DNA of 5,701 nucleotides, from positions 1 to 5,701 of the forward strand of contig JAZLJW010000187.1 in assembly GCA_045597345.1 (NCBI GenBank). The letters run 5' to 3'. Position 1 is the first letter of the stretch, and the number at the start of each line of letters is the position of its first letter. Position numbers and translations under genes: made by a program. The notes under the pieces were generated by a model. It did no database searches, was not told the origin of the DNA, and saw only the letters and a list, made by a program, of their open reading frames with translations. Positions 5,643 to 5,701 of this stretch are shown here, one piece after another. The stretch comes from Treponema_I sp045597345 (lineage in GTDB: Bacteria > Spirochaetota > Spirochaetia > Treponematales > Treponemataceae).

Positions 5643-5701
5643 ATGAAAATAGCACTTGTTGGATACGGAAAAATGGGCCACATGATTGAGGCCATTGCTA
5701 A
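5643..5701 (+). CDS. dapB: 4-hydroxy-tetrahydrodipicolinate reductase, N-terminus only (cut by window edge)
   Basis: The first 19 codons are visible (MKIALVGYGKMGHMIEAIA). They form the beta strand and Gly-rich turn of a Rossmann fold: G7-Y-G9-K-M11-G12 is the GxGxMG dinucleotide-binding motif of DapB, and the opening closely resembles DapB of the Bacteroidetes and spirochaete type. The enzyme reduces 4-hydroxy-tetrahydrodipicolinate with NAD(P)H in the diaminopimelate branch of lysine synthesis. AGAGG at 5632-5636 is the ribosome binding site, 6 nt before the ATG, and the gap to lysC is 16 bp, so the two are almost certainly cotranscribed. Other GxGxMG Rossmann proteins are possible from so short a stretch, but the lysC neighbour makes dapB the clear choice. 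Confidence 0.85.
   Translation, partial: MKIALVGYGKMGHMIEAIA

Overview
The window looks like chromosomal DNA of a host-associated spirochaete, most likely a Treponema. This is inferred from an AT-rich BspA-type leucine-rich-repeat lipoprotein with a spirochaete-like C-terminal module, a RNase II of the type also found in Deinococcus and cyanobacteria, and a dapB start of the MKIALVGYGKMG type. No rRNA or other marker gene is present, so the genus is only a moderate-confidence guess.

Layout. Bases 1-236 hold no supported gene. They contain nested inverted repeats (7-120) and a short CCCTGAA/TTCAGGG palindrome (154-172). A lipoprotein gene (237-1979, +) follows and converges on a RNB-domain exoribonuclease gene (2046-4010, -). 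A 13-bp perfect stem at 2001-2037 separates them and can serve both as a terminator. A 266-bp divergent intergenic region (4011-4276) carries back-to-back promoters. The leftward one sits so close to the ribonuclease ATG that its mRNA is predicted to be leaderless. The rightward one has an extended -10 and would give lysC a leader of about 175 nt. On the right are lysC (4277-5626, +), a lysine-sensitive-type aspartate kinase, and after 16 bp the first 19 codons of dapB, cut by the window edge.

How the genes work together. lysC and dapB are the first and fourth steps from aspartate to diaminopimelate and lysine, and they form an operon. The lysine-contact residues known from E. coli LysC are conserved, so feedback inhibition by lysine is expected. 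The lysC leader can pair its Shine-Dalgarno with an upstream segment, and that segment can instead form a GAAA-tetraloop hairpin. This arrangement suggests translational control, but it does not match the lysine riboswitch consensus as I know it. It is the best candidate here for something undescribed. The ribonuclease and the lipoprotein are not evidently linked to lysine synthesis. The lipoprotein gene differs in base composition from its neighbours and looks like an accessory surface-protein gene.
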